Source: Anaerolineae bacterium
GTDB lineage: Bacteria; Chloroflexota; Anaerolineae; Aggregatilineales; Aggregatilineaceae
Length of the DNA: 64,000 bases
NCBI GenBank assembly: GCA_016926875.1
Contig: JAFGNU010000073.1
Span: 1-64,000, forward strand
Reading direction: 5' to 3'
In this document: in pieces, positions 37,075-47,621 of the stretch
How positions within the stretch are numbered: position 1 is the stretch's first letter
Layout: the number at the start of each line of letters is the position of its first letter
Made by a program: the position numbers and the translations under genes
The notes under the pieces: generated by a model
Seen by the model: only the letters and a program-made list of their open reading frames with translations
Database searches by the model: none
What the model was told of the DNA's origin: nothing

Positions 37075-37674
37075 ATGACCGACCTGACGCCGTCCAGCCC
37101 AGGCCCCGGCAAAAACGATCACCAGGACGATTCTGAACGCCTGGAAAACCAGCTCCAACACATGGCCGAGAAGCAGTTCCAACGTGATATGCGCCGGGCG
37201 GCAAACCTGCTTTCCAGTGGCAACGCGTATGACGCGATCCCCCTGCTGGAACGCTGCTATGCCTTCCGTCCGGATGACGTGGACGTGCTGACCAACCTGG
37301 GTGGGGCCTATATCCTGGCCGAAAAACACCGCCACGCCGTGCCGATCCTGGAAAAAGCCAGCGAGATCGCTTCGGATAATCCGGCAGTATGGTCTAACCT
37401 GGCCGCCGCTCACCTGGGCAAGCTGGTGACCGCCACGCGCGAGCGTCAGGACCGCGCCCTGGCCGCTTACCGGCGCGTGATCGAGATCGACCCGGCCTAT
37501 CCCAACGTGCATTACAACATGGGCCTGATCTACGTGGACCGGCGCGACTGGGATTCCGCTCACGCTGCCTTCACCCGCGCTATCAAAACCAATCCCCACG
37601 ACGGCGATGCTAAACGGATGCGCCAGCAGGTGGACGAGGTCCGCAGCCGCCCATCAAACCCCAACAACAACTGA
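37075..37674 (+). CDS. TPR-repeat protein
   Basis: NAYDAIPLLERCYAFRPDDVDVLTNLGGAYILAEKHRHAVPILEKASEIASDNPAVWSNLAAAHL...PNVHYNMGLIYVDRRDWDSAHAAFTRAI. Confidence 0.88.
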   Translation: MTDLTPSSPGPGKNDHQDDSERLENQLQHMAEKQFQRDMRRAANLLSSGNAYDAIPLLERCYAFRPDDVDVLTNLGGAYILAEKHRHAVPILEKASEIASDNPAVWSNLAAAHLGKLVTATRERQDRALAAYRRVIEIDPAYPNVHYNMGLIYVDRRDWDSAHAAFTRAIKTNPHDGDAKRMRQQVDEVRSRPSNPNNN

Positions 37675-37750
37675 TGCGGCGTTATTGGCATCGGTCGGCG
37701 CTTGTGGATAGGCGCCCGCCTGCCTGTTATAATGGCGCACCAGCACGTTA

Positions 37751-37795
37751 AGTGAACGGCTTTTAGCAGTTGGCGATCAGCGGTTAGCACAAAAC
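37751..37795 (+). repeat. Dispersed intergenic repeat, copy 3 (extended 45-bp form)
   Basis: AGTGAACGGCTTTTAGCAGTTGGCGATCAGCGGTTAGCACAAAAC; core 37762-37789. Confidence 0.75.
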
Positions 37796-37907
37796 GGGAG
37801 AACGCTTTGTTTCTTGCCTGATTCCCAGGAGTGGCAATCCGCTTCCCGCCAGCTAATCATATAAAATTGACGCTAATGGCTTTTCGTGTTCAGGAGATGC
37901 TGGTATT

Positions 37908-38204
37908 ATGTCGGATGCCCCCGCAGACGCGCCGGTCCGGCTGCACGCCGTTGTGCACGGGTACGTGCAGGGCGTGAACTTCCGCGCGAACACGCAGCGC
38001 GAAGCCGTGCGGCGTGGCCTGACCGGCTGGGTGCGCAACTGCTGGGACGGGACGGTCGAGGTAATCGCCGAAGGGCCGCGCCGGACACTCGAACAATTTG
38101 AACAGTATCTCCATCGCGGGCCGCTGGCCGCCACCGTTGAGCGGGTAGATGTGACATACGGCAACGCAACAGGCGAGTTCAGCGGGTTCCACATTCGCTA
38201 CTGA
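37908..38204 (+). CDS. acyP: Acylphosphatase
   Basis: LHAVVHGYVQGVNFRANTQREAVRRGLTGWVRNCWDGTVEVIAEGPRRTLEQF. Confidence 0.95.
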   Translation: MSDAPADAPVRLHAVVHGYVQGVNFRANTQREAVRRGLTGWVRNCWDGTVEVIAEGPRRTLEQFEQYLHRGPLAATVERVDVTYGNATGEFSGFHIRY

Positions 38205-38213
38205 CGAGGCGCT

Positions 38214-39512
38214 ATGCAAGCACACCCCCATCGCTTTGCGTGGATTACGTTGATCGGCGCGCTGGTAATTTTTTGTCTTCTGTGTATTGGGACGATTGCT
38301 TTTGTACGCTGGTTGCTGCTGGAATCACCGACCGAACTCAGCGTGACCGTCCACGTAGGGCGCGGTACGGTTGGCCTGGCAGAGCCGGAAACGTCCGATG
38401 AAAAAGCCGTCCGAGGCGAAGCCCAGCTTGGCAGCGGCGACCGGCTGAGCACCGATAACGTGTCACAGGGCTACCTGGCGTTCTCCGATCCCTATTCCGG
38501 CAAAATCCTGGCAACGGTGACGCTGCACCATGACACAATCATCACGCTTGACAGCGCCAACCGCCCGCGCTTCAGCCTGAGCGACAACGCCTACACCATC
38601 CGGCTGACAGAAGCCAACGGCCAGCTAGACGTCTGGGTGAATTCCGGCCTGACACGCGAGATCCGGTTGAATATTGAGAGTGCGCTCGGCGTAGCGCGCA
38701 TCAGCCAGAGCGGGAACTACTTCCTCGAAAGCAACCCGTCCTACTTCAAGGCTACCGCGCGCAGCGGTGCCCTTACCCTGATCGACGATAACGGCCAGAC
38801 GCAGCACCTCGCCAGCACAACCGAAGCCACCATCTACCAGGGTGACCCGGTGATCCGTCTCACACAGGCGCCGACCGACCTGCTGCCCAACAGCACCTTT
38901 ACCGAAACCAACGACTCGGCCTGGCCGGTCGCCTGGAGCTGCGCCAACTACCCGTCGCCGGACAACCCCAACGGCCCTACCGGCAAATACGAATTTACAT
39001 CCACCGATGGGCGCCCAACTCTGCACATTCAACGCCTGCAATCCAATCCCGGTCCCGGCGGCACCGGCTGCGAACAGTTCCTGGCCGGGCCGGAAGGGCT
39101 GGATGTCAGCCAATATGATAGCCTGGTCTTGCGCGCCAGCATGATGGTGCACTATCAAAAGCTCAGCGCGTGCGGCGTGGCCGGGTCCGAGTGCCCGGTG
39201 ATGCTGTACATATCCTACCTGGATCAGGACGGCAACCCCCGCGAGTGGTATCACGGCTTTTATGCTGAATATACGCCCAGTGTTGGACGCACGCGCTGCG
39301 ATACGTGCCTGGAAGAACACGAGCGCATCAACAAAGATGCCTGGTACACCTACGAATCCGGCAACCTGTTCACCGACCTGCCGGAAGGCCAGCGGCCTGG
39401 CTCGATCATCCAGGTCAGGTTTTATGCATCCGGGCACGAATACGAAATCATGATCAACGAGGTCGCACTGCTCGCCACGCTGCCCGCCGAGGAGACAGCC
39501 GCCGCGCCGTAA
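38214..39512 (+). CDS. Membrane-anchored hypothetical protein with FecR-like region
   Basis: N-terminal TM; GSGDRLSTDNVSQGYLAFSDPYSGKILATVTLHHDTIITL resembles the FecR domain pattern. Confidence 0.55.
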   Translation: MQAHPHRFAWITLIGALVIFCLLCIGTIAFVRWLLLESPTELSVTVHVGRGTVGLAEPETSDEKAVRGEAQLGSGDRLSTDNVSQGYLAFSDPYSGKILATVTLHHDTIITLDSANRPRFSLSDNAYTIRLTEANGQLDVWVNSGLTREIRLNIESALGVARISQSGNYFLESNPSYFKATARSGALTLIDDNGQTQHLASTTEATIYQGDPVIRLTQAPTDLLPNSTFTETNDSAWPVAWSCANYPSPDNPNGPTGKYEFTSTDGRPTLHIQRLQSNPGPGGTGCEQFLAGPEGLDVSQYDSLVLRASMMVHYQKLSACGVAGSECPVMLYISYLDQDGNPREWYHGFYAEYTPSVGRTRCDTCLEEHERINKDAWYTYESGNLFTDLPEGQRPGSIIQVRFYASGHEYEIMINEVALLATLPAEETAAAP

Positions 39513-39629
39513 GACGCGCTGCTCACGCGCAATTGCCCGCCGATCCCCGCCATGCTATACTCTCGACGTCCCGGCATGTACATGAACCGGTGCCGGGCCA
39601 GCGCTGCGATACGCCGCCGGAGTGAGGGT

Positions 39630-40202
39630 ATGACGCTCAACCAGGATACCATTAACAGCATTCTCTTGATCTCTATCACCATCAGCGGGGCAGTTGTAAC
39701 GGCCATCTGGATGGGCCTAATCCTGTGGACGTGGCGCGATATGCACCTGCGTTCACGTGACCTGCTGGCCCAGATCGCCGCCAGCCTGATGGTAGCCGTC
39801 CTGGGCATTTTTGGCGTGATCATCTACGTCATGCTCCGCCCGCCGGAAACGCTGGCCGAAGCCTACGAGCGCTCGCTCGAAGAAGAAGCCCTGCTTCAAA
39901 ACATCGAAGAACGCGCCGTTTGCCCCGGCTGTGGGCGTCCCACTACGGACGAATGGCAGGTTTGCCCCTACTGCCACACCAAGCTGAAAAAACCGTGCCT
40001 AAACTGCGGGCGGATGCTTGAGCTGCCCTGGAATCTGTGCCCCTACTGCGCCGCCAGCCAAGTTGACCAGGGCGCCATGATGGACGCCCCCCGCGCGCGC
40101 AGCATTGCCTCGCAGCTTGGCGCCACGCCTACCCCCCCACCCGGCTATGGCAATCTGCCTGAAGATGAGATGCTGGAGTTTATCGAAGACGACAATTACT
40201 GA
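39630..40202 (+). CDS. Membrane protein with two zinc-ribbon motifs
   Basis: MTLNQDTINS start; one or two TMs; CPGCGRPTTDEWQVCPYCHTKLKKPCLNCGRMLELPWNLCPYC. Confidence 0.75.
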   Translation: MTLNQDTINSILLISITISGAVVTAIWMGLILWTWRDMHLRSRDLLAQIAASLMVAVLGIFGVIIYVMLRPPETLAEAYERSLEEEALLQNIEERAVCPGCGRPTTDEWQVCPYCHTKLKKPCLNCGRMLELPWNLCPYCAASQVDQGAMMDAPRARSIASQLGATPTPPPGYGNLPEDEMLEFIEDDNY

Positions 40203-40238
40203 TCGCTCACTGCCTGCCAACCACCAAGGAGCCGCGCC

Positions 40239-42014
40239 ATGTTCAAACGAACGTACCGCCTTGCGCTTATGCTGTTCGTCCTCTTGATGATCCCGGTGGT
40301 GATCGTTTCTGCGCAAGAGCCGCCCGACGCCATCAACGACGCCCTGGCCGACCTGAGCGCCCGCGTCGGACAAAACCTGACCCTGGATGACCTGTCTACC
40401 TGGAACTGGAGCCAGACCAATTACCCGGATACCAGCCTGGGCTGTCCCCAACCGGACGAGGTATACGCGCAGGTGCTCACCACCGGCTACCGGTTTGAAT
40501 TCATCTACAACGGCGCGTACTATGATTACCGCGTGTCCGCCGACCGCAGCATCTTATTCCTGTGCACCAATCCGCCCGCCGAACCGGAATCGACCGAAGC
40601 CGTCAAGACACCGGCCCCCGCAACCACGCCGGTCACCATCGCCCCACCCGCTACCGTCGAGCCGACGATTCCGGGGCGCGTGGTTTGCGCGGGCGCCATG
40701 CCCACCCGGCTGATCGCGGGCACTCAGGCCACCGCGCGGGATAACGAGATTCCGAAAAACATCCGCAGCGCGCCCAACACGACCAGCGCCATCCTGGGCC
40801 AGATTCCCGGCGGCGGCGTGATCACTATTCTGGACGGGCCGGAATGCGCCGAAAACATGGTCTGGTGGCAGGTCGACTACGACACGCTGGTTGGCTGGGT
40901 ATCCGAAGGACAGAACGGCATTTACTGGTTCGAACCGTTGGCGCAGGCGCCCGACGTCTCGCCCGCCCCGGCAGATGAAACGCCCGCCCCGGCCCCGGCC
41001 ATCCCGGTGGAACCACAGCCGTATGATCTGCCTTCCAACCGCCAGGCGATCACGCCCACCAACGCGCCGCTGCTGGTCCGATTTGTCGAGCTGACGATCA
41101 ACGAGGAAGTGACCGCCCTGGACTGGTCGCCGGACGGCGGTTCGCTGGCCGCTTCGGGCGCGACCGGTATCTGGCTGTACAGCACCGCCGGGTTCACGCT
41201 GCCGCCGCGCCTGCTGCAAGACCCGAACGGCCCGGTCTATGACGTGGCATTCAGCCCGGACCGCACCACCATGGCCACCGCACACAACGACGCCAGCGTG
41301 CGCGTGTGGAATGTCGTCACCGGCGGGCAGCAGGCCGTGCTGCGCGATCATGCCCAGCCGGTGCTGGCTGTGGCGTTCAGCCCAGACGGGTCGCTGCTGG
41401 CATCTGGCGCGGGGAACCTGGCAACCGGCGAAGGCGGCGCGATCCGCTTGTGGGACACGGCGACCAGCACCCAGATCGCCGTGTTGTCAGAGCATACCGC
41501 CCCGGTCACGACTCTATCGTTCTGCCCGGACGGCACGTTCTTTGTATCGGGCAGCCTGGATACCAGCGTGCGGCTGTGGGACGCCGTCAGCGCCACGCTG
41601 GCGATCACGCTCTCCGGCCACAGCGGGCCGGTGCGGGCCATCGCGTGCAGCCCGGACGCGAATCGCATCGCTTCCGGCGGCGATGACGGGCTGCTGTACC
41701 TGTGGGATCCAACAACCGGCGACCAGGTGGCGCTCGAAGGGCACGCAGGCAGCGTGCTGGCGCTGGCGTTTAACCCTGTTGGCGACATCCTGGCATCTGG
41801 CGGTGGGCGCGTAGACGAGGTGGGCGACAGCAGCCTGCACCTGTGGGACCCAAACGCCGAAACCCAACTGGCCGTCCTGTCACCGGACGATCTCGGCGCC
41901 GCACCGGACGCGGTGATCACGGGTATCACGTTCAGCCCGGACGGCACCGCGCTGGTCGTTTGCCTGTTTGACGGGCAGGCCAGCACGATCCAGTTGTGGG
42001 GCATCACACCGTAA
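40239..42014 (+). CDS. Secreted WD40 beta-propeller protein with SH3-like region
   Basis: Signal peptide; RSAPNTTSAILGQIPGGGVITILDGPECAENMVWWQVDYDTLVGWVSEG (SH3b-like); repeated VLAVAFSPDGSLLASGAG...IRLWDTAT. Confidence 0.9.
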   Translation: MFKRTYRLALMLFVLLMIPVVIVSAQEPPDAINDALADLSARVGQNLTLDDLSTWNWSQTNYPDTSLGCPQPDEVYAQVLTTGYRFEFIYNGAYYDYRVSADRSILFLCTNPPAEPESTEAVKTPAPATTPVTIAPPATVEPTIPGRVVCAGAMPTRLIAGTQATARDNEIPKNIRSAPNTTSAILGQIPGGGVITILDGPECAENMVWWQVDYDTLVGWVSEGQNGIYWFEPLAQAPDVSPAPADETPAPAPAIPVEPQPYDLPSNRQAITPTNAPLLVRFVELTINEEVTALDWSPDGGSLAASGATGIWLYSTAGFTLPPRLLQDPNGPVYDVAFSPDRTTMATAHNDASVRVWNVVTGGQQAVLRDHAQPVLAVAFSPDGSLLASGAGNLATGEGGAIRLWDTATSTQIAVLSEHTAPVTTLSFCPDGTFFVSGSLDTSVRLWDAVSATLAITLSGHSGPVRAIACSPDANRIASGGDDGLLYLWDPTTGDQVALEGHAGSVLALAFNPVGDILASGGGRVDEVGDSSLHLWDPNAETQLAVLSPDDLGAAPDAVITGITFSPDGTALVVCLFDGQASTIQLWGITP

Positions 42015-42119
42015 CATAACAGGGCAGGGCTTTCACACCCTACCCCGTTCTGCATAGCATGCGGGCGCGCCGGATGCGGATAGCGCCCGTTTTGTCTGTC
42101 GCTGCGTGCTCTGTTGCCA

Positions 42120-43028
42120 TCACGTCAGCAGCGACAGCACTACGCTTAACGTCACAATGCTCAACAGGGTGCTGGTCAGAATCCCCGTCGTCACGAACTC
42201 GGCATCCCCGCCGAACTCGGTCGCCAGCACCCCGCTGATCACGGCGGTCGGCATACCGGACAGCGTGATCGCCACCTGGCGCGTTACCCCTTCCACGCCC
42301 AGCAGCGCCGTCAGCCCCACGGCGATCAGCGGGCCGATCACCAGCCGCATCCCTGACGCCAGCAGCACCGGTTTGACCTGGGACTTGAACGACGCCCGCG
42401 AAAGCTGAATGCCGAGCACAACCAGCATCGCCGGATTCGCCGCCTGCCCCAGCAAGCCCACCGAGCGCTGGATCGGCACCGGCATGGTGATATTGCCCGC
42501 GTTGAGAATAAACCCCACCAGCACCGCGTAGGGCAGCGGCACCGTCGCCACGTTGATCACCGCTTGCCTGGCCGACACGCTGCCCAATGACGCCAGGTAA
42601 ATCCCCAGTGTGTTCGACAGCACCACCGTTCCCATAAAAAATACCAGCGCCCGCTCCTCGCCTGCTGCACCGTAGGCAAACCGGCTTAACGGTAGGCCGT
42701 AGTTCCCGGCGTTGATCAGCACGGCGCACAGCACAAATGCGCTGCCGACCTTGCGATCCAGTCCTATCACTCCGGCGGCGCCCCAGGCCAACAGCACGAT
42801 CAGGATCGACATGGTCCCGGCAACCGCGATCAACTGCCCGGCCTCGCTGGCCGTCAAATCTGAGTTGGCAATGCGATCCAGCGCCAGGCACGGCGTGAAC
42901 AGGTAGATCACCACCCGCGACAGGGCGCGCGGATCGGGGGCAAACCGCCGGTCCAGCCAGGCGGACGCACCCGCCACCAAAAAGATGGGCAGAATCAGGT
43001 TGTACGCGACTTCAAAGAACGACGACAC
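42120..43028 (-). CDS. AEC-family (auxin efflux carrier-like) permease
   Basis: About 10 TM ORF; YLFTPCLALDRIANSDLT, VLINAGNYGLPLSRFAYG, GMPTAVISGVLATEFGGDAEFVTTGILTSTLLSIVTL. Confidence 0.88.
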   Translation of the reverse strand: MSSFFEVAYNLILPIFLVAGASAWLDRRFAPDPRALSRVVIYLFTPCLALDRIANSDLTASEAGQLIAVAGTMSILIVLLAWGAAGVIGLDRKVGSAFVLCAVLINAGNYGLPLSRFAYGAAGEERALVFFMGTVVLSNTLGIYLASLGSVSARQAVINVATVPLPYAVLVGFILNAGNITMPVPIQRSVGLLGQAANPAMLVVLGIQLSRASFKSQVKPVLLASGMRLVIGPLIAVGLTALLGVEGVTRQVAITLSGMPTAVISGVLATEFGGDAEFVTTGILTSTLLSIVTLSVVLSLLT

Positions 43029-43125
43029 GCGCAGCCCACTTTCTCAGGTGAAGGCAGATATTCAATGATAAATGAGGCGGCAGTCTACACACCGAACCGG
43101 TCGGCGCAACCCGGTGCCCGCCTGG

Positions 43126-43170
43126 ATTTTTGGCTAACCGCTGACCGCTAACTGCCAAAAGCTATTCACT
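43126..43170 (-). repeat. Dispersed intergenic repeat, copy 4 (extended 45-bp form)
   Basis: Reverse complement AGTGAATAGCTTTTGGCAGTTAGCGGTCAGCGGTTAGCCAAAAAT; ungapped match to copy 3. Core 43132-43159. Confidence 0.75.
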
Positions 43171-44645
43171 TAGCAGTCATCCACTTCACCGACACACATC
43201 ACCTTGAGAAAGTTCGTCTGGCCGCCCACGCCAAATGGCACCCCGCCCGTGATAATCACCAGGTCTTCCAGTTCCACCAACTCCATCTCGCACGCCTTGC
43301 GGACCGTCACCTCGATCATCTCGTCAATGGTTTCGAACTGCTCCACCAGGACCGGCGTCACGCCCCACACCAGCGCCAGCCGGTTATACGTCGCCTGGTT
43401 GGGAGTAGCCGCCAGGATTGGTGTATTGGGGCGCTCGCGGGCCATGCGCCGCGCCGTATACCCGGACCACGTGCTGGCCACAATCAGGCGCGCGCCGAGC
43501 AGCCGTGACAGCTCGCTCGTCACGTGGCTGATCGCTGCCGGGACCGTGCGGCGGCTCTCTTCGTGCAGTGCTTCCAGGCTCAGGCCGGGGTGCAATTCCT
43601 GGTGATCGCGGAGATACTGCTCGGCAATGTGGGCGATCCGCACCATCATTTCAACCGATTGGAGCGGGTACTTGCCAACCGCCGTTTCGCCGGACAGCAT
43701 AATCGCGTCCGTGCCATCAAAGATCGCGTTGGCAACATCGCTCGCTTCGGCGCGGGTCGGGCGCGGGCTTTCGATCATGCTGTTGAGCATCTGTGTCGCC
43801 GTGATCACCGGCTTGCCTGCCCGGTTGCAGCGGTGGATAATGTTTTTCTGGTACACCGGCACGCGTTCGGCAGGCGTCTCTACGCCCAGGTCACCGCGTG
43901 CAACCATGACCCCGTCCGAATGCTCCAGAATCGCGTCAATGTTGTTGACCGCTTCGGCTTTTTCGATCTTGGCGATCAGCGCCGCCTCGCCGTTCAGATG
44001 GCGCACCAGCCAGCCCAGCTCGCGCATATCCTCCGCCGAGCGCACGAACGACATCGCAATATAATCAACACCCTGTTCCAACGCGAACCTGACATCTTCA
44101 CGGTCTTTCTCGGTGATCGATGACAGCGACAGGTTGGCATCGGGTATGCTCACGCCCTTACGCGACTTCAACGGCCCGCCTGTCACCACTTCGCATACCA
44201 CGTCGTCACCGGCCCTGCTGCGTACTACCAGCTCAAGCTGCCCGTCATCGATCAACAGTCGGTTCTCAACGTTGAGATCGCGCAGCACGTCCGGGTGCGG
44301 CATCGGCACCACAAACGGCTGGTCCGGGTCGAGCGTCTGCCGCGCCGTCAGCGTGACCTGGTCGCCTTCGATCAGTTCGAGTGGGTCTTTTACCAGCGTG
44401 CCCAACCGCAGCTTTGGCCCCTGCAAGTCGGCCATAATCGCCACCACGGCGTTTTCTTCGGCAGCCAGGTCCCGGATGTTGGCGATATTCCGCGCGTGCG
44501 TGTCATGATCGCCATGACTGAAGTTGATCCGCGCCACGTCCATCCCCGCCCGGATCATCGCGCGCAGCATCCCGACATCCTGCGATGCCGGGCCGATGGT
44601 GGCAACAATCTTGGTGCGCTTATGGTCTTTGATCTTGGTGGCCAT
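43170..44645 (-). CDS. pyk: Pyruvate kinase
   Basis: MATKIKDHKRTKIVATIGPASQDVGMLRAMIRAGMDVARINFSHGDHDTH; GVMVARGDLGVETPAERVPVYQK; TRAEASDVANAIFDGTDAIMLSGETAVGKYP. Confidence 0.97.
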   Translation of the reverse strand: MATKIKDHKRTKIVATIGPASQDVGMLRAMIRAGMDVARINFSHGDHDTHARNIANIRDLAAEENAVVAIMADLQGPKLRLGTLVKDPLELIEGDQVTLTARQTLDPDQPFVVPMPHPDVLRDLNVENRLLIDDGQLELVVRSRAGDDVVCEVVTGGPLKSRKGVSIPDANLSLSSITEKDREDVRFALEQGVDYIAMSFVRSAEDMRELGWLVRHLNGEAALIAKIEKAEAVNNIDAILEHSDGVMVARGDLGVETPAERVPVYQKNIIHRCNRAGKPVITATQMLNSMIESPRPTRAEASDVANAIFDGTDAIMLSGETAVGKYPLQSVEMMVRIAHIAEQYLRDHQELHPGLSLEALHEESRRTVPAAISHVTSELSRLLGARLIVASTWSGYTARRMARERPNTPILAATPNQATYNRLALVWGVTPVLVEQFETIDEMIEVTVRKACEMELVELEDLVIITGGVPFGVGGQTNFLKVMCVGEVDDC

Positions 44646-44770
44646 GCCCCAACACTCCCTTTTCCTATCGACCGCGCTATAAAATACCAGACCTGAGAAG
44701 AGCGTCGCCACCCGTCCCCAGGTCTGTGTCATTTACCAGTCATCCAGCACGGCCAGATTCGTTTACAATC

Positions 44771-46093
<1,323 letters not shown>

Positions 46094-46207
46094 TCACACG
46101 AGCCGGGCACCTGCCCAGCCCCAGGCTGTTTCAGTTGGAGCGAGCCAAACCATTCCCGCCCAGGTAGTTCCAACCGGACACGGTCAAAACCAGCCAGTCC
46201 GGCGGTA

Positions 46208-47290
46208 TTACAAACCCAGGTCTTCTACCAGTTGGGCGTAGTCGAGGTGTTCGGACAATATCGCCTGGAAGCGGCTCAGCTTCCCCGGCTGGCCGAGGCT
46301 GGTCTTGCCAAAAATGCCCTCGACCTTCTCCACCGCTTCGAGCGTGCTGTCGGGCACCAGCAGCACCGCCACGCCCAGTTCTTCGGCGCGCTTGATGATC
46401 GTCTGTGCAGGCCGCATGTTGCCGGTCAAGACCAGGCACGTTGTAGATGTTTCGAGCGCCGCCGCCTGGATATCCGTGCGGTCGCCGCCGGTAAACACCG
46501 CCTTATTCGACTGGCGGCGGAAGCGCGGCGCCACCGCGTCCACCGACATCGCGCCGACGGTCATCTGTTCAACCAGCCGCTCGCGCAGGTGTTCGCCGGT
46601 CAGCACCTCGGCGGCCAGCACGTCGATCATCTCTCCCACGCTGATCGCGCGCAGGTAGTGGTCGAACGGCAGTACACCGTACACGCGCACGCCTTGCTGC
46701 GCCAGGAACGGGATCGCCTGCTCTTGAAAGAACGCCGCCTGATCGCGGGGCACGCCGTTGATCACCACGCCCAACAAGCGGTCGTCCAGGCGCCGCTTGG
46801 CCCCTAGCACATCATCCAGCACGCACATTCCGGCCAGGGTCGGGTACGCCTTGTAGTTGACCACGCTCAATACCGGCACGTCAAGCTGTTCTACCAGCGT
46901 AAGCGTATTCAGGCCGACGGCGTAACCTTCGCGCATCGTCGCGCCGCCTTCCAGGATCAGAAGATCAGTATCTTCGAACGCCTGCCGGTATGCCTCCTCG
47001 ACCTCGGCCAGCAGGTCGCGTTTCAGCGTGCCGCTCATCACCTCACCCAGCAGGGCGGGCGTGATGACAACCGGCGACAGCATCCAGGGCGCGGCGGCCA
47101 GTCCCAGCGTGCGCCGCACAAAATCGGCGTCCTCGTCCAGCACGCGGCCCCCCGCGGTAGTCGGCTGAGCGCTGACCGGCTTCAGGTAGCCAACCCGCTT
47201 GCCCGCCGCCTGCACCCGCAGTCCCAGCCCCAGGCACAGCGCGGTTTTACCTGAAAACGTGCTGATCGACGTGATGTACAGGCTTTTCAT
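46208..47290 (-). CDS. BioD/AAA_26 plus DRTGG domain protein (phosphotransacetylase N-terminal-like, stand-alone)
   Basis: MKSLYITSISTFSGKTALCLGLGLRVQAAGKRVGYLKP (P-loop); DRTDIQAAALETSTTCLVLTGNMRPAQTIIKRAEELGVAVLLVPDST (DRTGG region); no Pta catalytic domain. Confidence 0.88.
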   Translation of the reverse strand: MKSLYITSISTFSGKTALCLGLGLRVQAAGKRVGYLKPVSAQPTTAGGRVLDEDADFVRRTLGLAAAPWMLSPVVITPALLGEVMSGTLKRDLLAEVEEAYRQAFEDTDLLILEGGATMREGYAVGLNTLTLVEQLDVPVLSVVNYKAYPTLAGMCVLDDVLGAKRRLDDRLLGVVINGVPRDQAAFFQEQAIPFLAQQGVRVYGVLPFDHYLRAISVGEMIDVLAAEVLTGEHLRERLVEQMTVGAMSVDAVAPRFRRQSNKAVFTGGDRTDIQAAALETSTTCLVLTGNMRPAQTIIKRAEELGVAVLLVPDSTLEAVEKVEGIFGKTSLGQPGKLSRFQAILSEHLDYAQLVEDLGL

Positions 47291-47402
47291 CGGCTTGCCT
47301 TCTCGTATGATAAGCGCTCGTCCAACAGGAACCAGGGCAAGTCCCCAACTCACTGCCGGTGCGTTGGTTGGCAAATCCGGCAGATGCAGGCAGCCGGATT
47401 GA

Positions 47403-47416
47403 TGTAGGGGCGCCCC
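47403..47416. repeat. Half-copy of a TGTAGGGGC intergenic palindrome
   Basis: TGTAGGGGCGCCCC, about 70 bp from the full element. Confidence 0.5.
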
Positions 47417-47484
47417 GGATGCAGTTATGCTTTTACTGCGGCAGTACCTGGGTGTCGTTCTAGCATCAGCAGGTTTGTGTTGTG

Positions 47485-47515
47485 TGTAGGGGCGACTCAC
47501 CGGGTTGCCCCTACA
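47485..47515. repeat. Intergenic palindromic element TGTAGGGGC...GCCCCTACA
   Basis: TGTAGGGGC-gactcaccgggtt-GCCCCTACA, perfect 9-bp stem. Confidence 0.8.
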
Positions 47516-47621
47516 AGATCACGACACCATCAACCGCTCTCACACATGACCGCCTTATTTAGTAAAAGAGCAAGCTCTGCCCCTGTTAAATCAACTTCTG
47601 TGGTCCAGATGCGCCAGAAAC

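Noticed and set aside
37702-37733. TTGTGG...TATAAT as promoter upstream of acyP
   Set aside because: Spacer of about 20 bp is too long for a confident sigma70 promoter; only the TATAAT box is good.
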